From GW2011-AR1 sp964384965 (GTDB lineage: Archaea; Nanobdellota; Nanobdellia; Pacearchaeales; GW2011-AR1), in contig CAYLLR010000015.1 in NCBI GenBank assembly GCA_964384965.1, forward strand, positions 1 to 16,173: DNA of 16,173 nt. The letters are read 5' to 3'. Positions 5,462 through 13,200 of this stretch are shown in pieces. The translations under genes and the position numbers were made by a program. The notes under the pieces are model-generated. The model saw only the letters and a list, made by a program, of their open reading frames with translations, was not told the DNA's origin and did not search any database. Positions within the stretch are counted from its first letter, which is position 1. Each line of letters starts with the position of its first letter.

Positions 5462-7297
5462 ATGGAAAAAAGGGTGAGGAATAAGGAGGGACAGGTGACT
5501 ATTTTTGTTATTTTGGCGATAGTTTTAGTTCTTTCAATTTTTTCCTATTTTATTTTCAAAGATACTCTTTTTCCTACCAAAGTTTCTTCAACTTTTGAGC
5601 CAATTGAAAAAAGTTTTTTGAATTGTATTCAGGAAAAAACCGAAAATGGTATAAGAATTTTGGAGTCAAAAGGAGGGTATATAACTTCCCCGGAATTTGT
5701 TCCAGGTTCGCGATATATGCCTTTTTCTTCAGAATTAGATTTTTTCGGGGTCGGAATTCCTTATTGGCGTTCAATTAGTGGAAATAATCTTCCAATTAAT
5801 CAAATTCCAACAAAAGAAATTATGCAGAAGCAGTTGGAGAGTTATTTAAATGAAGAAGTTAGATTTTGTAATTTTGATTTATTTAATCAGGAAGGGTTTC
5901 AAATCAAAAAAGGAGTTCCAAGTACTGAAGTCTTGATTGGAAAAAATTCTGTTAAAGTTTTTTTGGACATGAATCTGAATGTAAAGAAAGGGAAAGAAAG
6001 TGCAGTTTTAAAAGATCATCAAGTGGAAGTAAATTCAAAATTAGGTGCTCTTTATGACGATGCAATTGAGTTTTACGACCGGGAGTCAAAAAATTTAATT
6101 TTAGAAAACTATTCCGTAGATTTTTTGAGGAATTATGCCCCTGTAGATGGGGTGGAGTTAACATGTGCCCCAAAAGTTTGGGACGCAAATCAAATCTTTG
6201 ACAAACTAAAAAATGCAATTCAAGATAACTTTTTTGCAATAAAAAATAAGGGGGACAAAAAAGATTATTTTGCCCTTAATCTTCCTTTAAATTCTCAAAT
6301 TAGAATTATCAATTCTAAGAATTGGCCAAGTTCTTATGAAGTTAGTCCTGCGGATTCTCCCATCCTATTAGCAAATCCCGTCGGGATGCAGGAAGGACTT
6401 GGAATTTTAGGTTTCTGTTACGTTCCTTATCATTTTGTTTATAATTTGAAATATCCTCTTTTAGTTCAGTTAATTCAAGATGATGAAACTTTTCAATTCC
6501 CTCTTTCAATAATTATTGAGGGAAATGTCGCAAATAATACTCTTTCTGGAAATTCTATTCAAGATAAAAGTCCTAACTTGTGCGAAGGTCCTTTTTCCAA
6601 TGTAACTCTCAATTTGGTTGATTTAAATTCAAATCCTGTTGAGGGGAACATCTCATATGATTGTTTGGGGTCTAAATGTCAAATTGGAGAAACTCGGAAT
6701 GGAGTTTTTAAAGGGGAATTTCCTCAATGTGGAAATGGATGGGTTGTTGTTGATTCCCCCGGATATAAAAAATCTAAAGAGTTGTTTTCAACGGTTCAAG
6801 GAGGGAGTATTTCGGTAGTTTTAGATAAGAAGTACAAAAAAAGGGTTTCTTTGAATATAAAAAATAGAAGATTCAATGAAAAGGCAATTATTTCGTTTTC
6901 ATCTGACGGGTTTTCACAAACATTAGTTTACCCAGAAAATAATATAATAAATTTAAGTTCTGGAACTTATGAGATAAAAGTTTATCTTTATGATAATTCA
7001 AGCATAAAATTTGATGCGACTACAATTAAACAATGCGTAGATGTTCCTTCGGGCATTGGAGGAATTTTTGGAATAACCCGGGAGGAATGTAGCGAGGTTA
7101 AAGTTCCTGAACAAAACATTTCAAATGTTTTGGTTGGGGGCGGAGGAGGAAGTTTTAATTTTTTAGAGTCTGATTTAAACTCAGATAAAATTTTGCAGAT
7201 TAGTCTCGAGAGATATAATTCTCCAAAAACTCTCCAAGAGCTCCAAATAGTTTATGCTCTTATTGACGCAAAAAGTGTGGGGGTAGAATTTGTATGA
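5462..7297 (+). CDS. Surface protein with class III (prepilin-like) signal and N-terminal anchor
   Basis: The protein has 611 aa. The N-terminus is basic up to NKEG (residues 7-10), followed directly by QVTIFVILAIVLVLSIFSYF. This is the class III pattern (K/E-G, then Q, then about 20 hydrophobic residues) recognised by archaeal prepilin peptidases. Cleavage between Gly10 and Gln11 would leave the hydrophobic helix (12-32) as a membrane anchor or pilin-like core. The rest should be extracellular. It has scattered cysteines (Cys55, Cys374 and others). About residues 374-457 resemble a carboxypeptidase-regulatory/Ig-like beta domain (VTLNLVDLNSNPVEGNISY, then GNGWVVVDSPGYK). A second beta region follows to about 525, and a Gly-rich linker (VGGGGGSF) lies near 556-562. 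It is far too long for a typical pilin. Its stop overlaps the giant gene by ATGA, so it is probably the membrane partner of the giant protein. Confidence 0.75.
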   Translation: MEKRVRNKEGQVTIFVILAIVLVLSIFSYFIFKDTLFPTKVSSTFEPIEKSFLNCIQEKTENGIRILESKGGYITSPEFVPGSRYMPFSSELDFFGVGIPYWRSISGNNLPINQIPTKEIMQKQLESYLNEEVRFCNFDLFNQEGFQIKKGVPSTEVLIGKNSVKVFLDMNLNVKKGKESAVLKDHQVEVNSKLGALYDDAIEFYDRESKNLILENYSVDFLRNYAPVDGVELTCAPKVWDANQIFDKLKNAIQDNFFAIKNKGDKKDYFALNLPLNSQIRIINSKNWPSSYEVSPADSPILLANPVGMQEGLGILGFCYVPYHFVYNLKYPLLVQLIQDDETFQFPLSIIIEGNVANNTLSGNSIQDKSPNLCEGPFSNVTLNLVDLNSNPVEGNISYDCLGSKCQIGETRNGVFKGEFPQCGNGWVVVDSPGYKKSKELFSTVQGGSISVVLDKKYKKRVSLNIKNRRFNEKAIISFSSDGFSQTLVYPENNIINLSSGTYEIKVYLYDNSSIKFDATTIKQCVDVPSGIGGIFGITREECSEVKVPEQNISNVLVGGGGGSFNFLESDLNSDKILQISLERYNSPKTLQELQIVYALIDAKSVGVEFV

Positions 7298-10200
7298 ACG
7301 TAAATAAAGGTTTAATTTTTGGAATTTTTCTTTTAATTGTTTTTTCTGGAGTGGTTTCTGCTTCATACGGAGTTTCGAATTATCAATTTGTTCGTCCAGG
7401 AGTTTCAAGCTCTTTTTTAAATTCAGGGGTTTCTTCCGATGTCAATTTCAACAGTGAGGTTTGTAGAAATGGGCAAGATTTTATTATCCGAATTGTTCCT
7501 GGAGGATGTACTCCCCCCGTGGTAAGAAGTGACCTTCTTGAAGAGCAAGATGTTCCCGTTTATTGTCAGCTTCAAGCTTTGAAAGTTAATCCGCTCATAA
7601 CAGTTAGTTCAATAGATTCAATAAGTTTTGGAGCAGATTATCCAAAAGGAATCAGAACTGTTAGTTTTATTCCGAGTTATCCTTCTTTAGGGTTGAATAG
7701 GAAATTAAGCAATGGAATGTGGAATAATATTGGATATGCAGTTATATTTTTAAAACGAAATAGGAATGAATCTTCAATGCCAAAATCTTTAACGGGGGGT
7801 CTTTCTGCTAACATAAGATACACATTAAAAGACTCTTTCGGATTGAAAAATTATCAATTTTATCTTCCAATAATGTCGGATGCAGATTATAAAGAACGTC
7901 AAGGGCAATATGCATTTTTTAATAATATGGGATATTTAAGAGCTGATGATATTCAGGTAGATTCTGCTTCAATTTCAATTTATTCTGCTTTGAATGTTAA
8001 TTCTCTTGGGAGTAATAAAGGAATAAGGAAACAGAAACTTTTAAATTATAATTTGAAAGTGGGAGAGGATTCTCCTAATTTCTTCCTTCCCGGTTTTGGA
8101 TGTCTTGCTTCTTCTTCTCTTAGATTAGATTCGGTCGAAGGAAAAGACAGAACGGCTATTTTGAAAGTTAATTCTGAAACTTTTGAAGTTAAAAAGGGAG
8201 AATCTTTTTATGGGGGAAAATGTCGGGTGGTTTCAGACCCTTTGAGAGAGGGATTAAGGCAGAGTGTAGAGGTTTCCTGCGAAGGAGATGAGGGGAGTAG
8301 AACTTTCTCTTTAAGGATTGAGCCAAAAATTACCTTAAAAATAGATGGAAATGAAAGAGATTACCAAGTTGGAGATTTGTTGTATACTTTTCTCGATAAA
8401 ACTATCTATCTTGGATATGTTGGAAATGATCCTAATGCAGGGATTAGTAATATTCAAAATTCTTTGGTTTATCTCGTTGCTGTTCCTACAAAATTTGTTT
8501 TAACTCCTTCAGGAGAACCAAAAGAGAAACTTGATTTGGATACTTTAACTAAAGTTGCAAATATTGCCAAAAATAAATTAAGGAATGATAAAAGTATAGG
8601 AGACATAACAAAAACAATTTTTGGAAAGATATCACATATATATGATTGGTTATTCAAAGGGGAGAATTTTGAGAGGATTAATTACGGGGTTTCATACGAC
8701 GTTTTTGGGAAAAAAGTACAAATTGAAAGTTTTGCTGTTGGAACCAATTTAAACTTGAAGAATCAAACTCTCATAGGGTACAAGAGGAATTCTGTTGAGG
8801 ATTATAAAAGAATTCAGGATAATTTTGCAAATGAAAAATACCCTGAAAATTCTCCGAATGTTCTTGGAGAGAAATCTCTTGCACAGATGATAAATCTTTC
8901 GAATATTTTAAATCAAAAAGAAGATTTGAAAAAGTATTGCGATTTATTTAAATCCAAATATCCGAAATCTTCTTTAGATATTTCACCTTGTGAAGGGATT
9001 CCAAAATATTCTAATGTAGGCGTTTCAACTCAGACAATTTTAATGGATGGGAATTATGGTGAAATTTCTTTCGAGGGGGTTCTTGATCCTGATTTTGAAG
9101 ATTATGGAATTGAACTCAATATAAGGAGAGGAGATAAAGTTCTCCAAAGTCCATTAAAAATGAGTAAGGGGGACGTGGTATATTTGGATTCTCTCTTTGA
9201 GGAAAATGATAAAGGAAATAACGATTTTATAAAATTAGTTGAAATTCGTGATGGGAAAAGTGCGGTTCTTATGTTTGGATTGAAAAATAGAAGCACCCTC
9301 TCTAAGGTTGGAGCTTTTTTAGGGTCTGAAAAAGGTCTTTTAAATTTGAATGAACCATTCAATATAGAAGGGACGGATTATACTTTTGTTTTAAGAAAAG
9401 TCAATTTGAAGAAAGTTGCAAAAGTTTCTGTTCACACTTCTTTTAGAGATAAGAGCAAAATTAATTTTAACTTCACTTTGGGAATTGAAAAAAGAGCAAT
9501 CCAACTTTCTCCCGAAGAGACAAAATCGAGAATTAAAAGTTGGAAAAATAGGATAAAGGTTCTCAAGGGAATTTCAAATTCTCTCGGTAAAGTAATTAAA
9601 GGTTTTAATGTTGCTTGTGAAGCTACTGGAGCAATTTTAACTTTGAAAAATTTGATAATTAATTCGGGAACTAAATCAATTGCTCGAAAAACGGTTATGA
9701 ATGGAGAAGGGGGATGGAATTCGAAATGTGAAGGATTAAAAGTTGGTGAAAAAATTTATTCCACCAAGGAGCAATGTTTGTTTGACAATTCCGAGGAGAT
9801 TGATAGGCAAGTAAAACAAGTCAGTGATGAACTTGATAATCAAAATAAAGAGTTAAAGAAAATTCAGGATATCGAAGGAGTCAAAACTTCCGGAGGGATT
9901 TTTGGTCAGGATATAGTAAATCAAAATGCTTTGATGGAAAAAGGATATTTAAAAAAAGTTAAAGAGAGTTTAGGGTCAAACGAATTCTTTGTAAATCCTG
10001 AAGATGGAACCCAATCTGTTGAGATGAATAAAATTAAGGAAATTTTAAGTGGGGAAAATTTTGGGAAAATTTACAGTCTTGAAGATGCAAAAAAAATTGA
10101 GCTTTATGCCAATTTGGCGTCAAAATATTCAAATGATTCAACTTACAGGAAAAGGTTGTTTAGTTTATTAAAAGGGATTGAGAAAAATGCAGACAATTTT

Positions 10201-13200
10201 CTTATAAAAACTAAGGCAGATGAAAAGATTAAGAGAGATGGTTTGAAGGGGACAAAGGTGAGAATTAGGGGTAATAGAAATTCAATAAAAGAAATTTACG
10301 ATGGCGCAATAGCTCCTAAAGATTTTGGAGATATTTCGGAGGGAACTCCAGTTCAACCAATTGTTTATGAAAATGTATTTTATTATCTTACTTTAAAGGA
10401 AACTTCTTCAGGGGATTATTATATTGATAAAGTTTATGACAGGAATAAAGCACAAATTAACGGGAATGTTGCAACTATAATAAAGTCAAAATATTCTTCA
10501 TTCAAGAAAATTGATAAATCAGAAAACACTCCAATTAAAAACCCTGAGATAAAATATTATGAAACTGATCCTTACAAAGGTCTTCCTTCATTAGTTCCCG
10601 TTGATTCTAAAAAAGGATGGTATGCTTATATTCCTCAGATTGTTTCTGCTTCTTCCTCGTCGAGAAGTTATGATTTATCTGCCAGAATAAATAGTTTTTG
10701 GATTTGTAATGCGGGGGCTGATGGAATTATGGAATATAAACCAATGAATGATGAGTGCCAATTAATTAATCTTGGAAATAGTAATACATATTCAAATATT
10801 GGTTCTTTGAGTGGAAATGATGCAATTAAATTAGTTAATGAGGCAGTAAATAATATTAGATTGGTTTCAAATGCTTATAAAAATGGGGTGAAAGAAGTAA
10901 AAATAGGGGGAGAACGTTTTAAGGTTGGTTCTCCGGCAATTGATCTTCCGACGATAGAATGTACAGACGTTATGAGTCCTTCTGATTGTAAAATTTTATT
11001 TAACACTTGCGATCCCGTGATTTGTCCTTCGAGTAGGTGTGATTTTGGGGGGGAATATCCTGTGAGAAATGTTATCCAATCCGGAATTTTTGGGAGCATT
11101 GCATTATGTTTACCTAATTGGAATGAAGGAATTAAAGTTCCAATTTGTGTAACTGGTGTAAAAGCAGGAGTGGATAATTTCGTATCTGTTGCAAATTCCT
11201 ATGTGGAATGTTTAAATAAAAGTCTTGATACGGGGGAAACGACAGGAATCTGTGATGAAATAAATAGTATTTATATGTGCGAGTTTGTTTGGAAACAGGC
11301 TTTGCCGATTCTTAATCTTGCAGTTCCGAAAATAGATAGTTTAATTTTTGGAGGAGGTGCAAAAGGAGGGGGAGAATATATTGGAGGAATTCAAGGTGCA
11401 TTAAAAAATGCAAAGGATTCTGCAGATTATTTAGTCCAATATTATTCTGTGAATGCAAATAGTGCATTTAAAGCGAGAAGTCAAAAAGAAGTTGGGGGTT
11501 TGGTTTGTAAGAATTTTTTATCTGTGGTTTATCCTCAAGGGCAAGGGGCACTTGAAATGTTAACTCAATCCAAAAGTCCTCCGCAATTTACCGCGAAATT
11601 TGATGTAATTCCATTTTCGAGTGTTACATACCCTCCACAATCCCAATATAAAGTTTTTTATCATATTTTTGCGGGGAATGATCAAGGGGCGTATTATAGG
11701 GTGTATCTAAAAGGGGATGGTTCTTCTTATTTTAGAGATGCTTTTATTTCGAGACCGGTTGATTCAGGTTATATCTCTCCAGGAGAATATAAGACCAATA
11801 CTGTAGATTTTACGGCTGATGAAGGGTATAAACAACTTTGTGTTCAGGTAAATAATCAAGAAGAGTGTGGATTCGGGACAGTAAGCACGAATTTTGCAGT
11901 CAATTATTTGGGAGACCAGTATGTGAAGGAGCAGGCGAGTTTGAAAAATATTACGAGTCAAAAAGAGTGCATTTCTGGAAGCCCAAATTTATTTAGTTTG
12001 TTGAATCCAAATTTGGAATCGGGTGTTACAAATGCTATTTCTCCGGATTTATCCCGTGAGGGAATTACGAGAATTTGTGCAACCAAAAATCCGGGGAGTA
12101 AAAGTGACGTTAATTATCCAGGTCCTGATCAAAGATGGATTGATGTAGGATATTGTGACAATGTGAATATGAGGTGTTGGATAGATAAACAAAGTGTTGT
12201 TTCTCCAAATGTATTTAACTTTCAAATTAGTGCAAATCAGACACTTCAAGGTTTAAATAATCTTTTAAAAAAGAATCTTCTAAAGCAGAAAGGACTCTTG
12301 AATGATAATCAATTCACTCTAAAAATTAATGAATTGGATAAGGAAAAGATTCCTTTTAAAAAAATAAATTTAATTGAGAAAATTTACGATAAGGTTCTTG
12401 AAAGCAATAAAAAGGCCTATCTTTTATTTTTAAGGGGAAACATCTATCAAAATTTGGCCGTTGAATTGTTTAGAAAATTGGGTTTAAATAAAATTGTTGA
12501 TACTAAAATTTCTCAAGGTATCTTTTCTAAGCTTCTTGTTAAGGATGTAGAAGTTGGGGGAATTTTAGAGAAGGGAGATATTTCAATAAAAATTGTTAAA
12601 ATAATAAAAGAGGGGATTAAAATGAAATTGTTTTCTTCGTGGGGGGAAAAAGAACTTTTTAGAGGAAAAGTAGGGGATTCAATAAAAAGTGAAGGTTATG
12701 AATTAGTTAGTCCTGATGTAGGTTTTTCTTGGAGTTCTTTTGAAAAAATTTTGGGAGAAGCATTGGCAAGAGAGGGGGTTTACAAAGATGGGGGGAATTC
12801 TCTTTTTGTAGATAATCTTTATCAAAAAGGGTTTTTAACAAAAAAGCAGTATTCAATTATTAGGGGTGAGAATTGGGATACTGGCTGGTCTTTTTTGAAT
12901 AAGGGGATTAATCTTTTAAATGGCGAAGAGGATATGGAGGAGGTTGCAAAATATTTAGTTCAAAATAAGATTAATGAAAGGTTAATGAGCGTAAAAATTT
13001 CAGATTTAAAAGTGGGAGATGTCTTGTTCAAAAAAGGAGAAAGATTTGTTATTGATAAAATTAAAGAAACTCGTTTGGGAAATGTCTCTCTTTTTCAAAA
13101 AGGAAAAGATAAATATTTTCAGGTAGCTAAGAAAGAAAATAATCTTTTTGAATTAGGTTTTATTCAATATCTTAATAGTTCCGATATTGAGAGGTACAAA

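Noticed and set aside
12991..13173. Possible intein or Hint domain (DLKVGDVL motif) in the giant protein
   Set aside because: The splice-site Cys/Ser, the His of block B and the terminal His-Asn are not found at the expected places, and the same motif recurs in several similar units, so a structural repeat explains it better.
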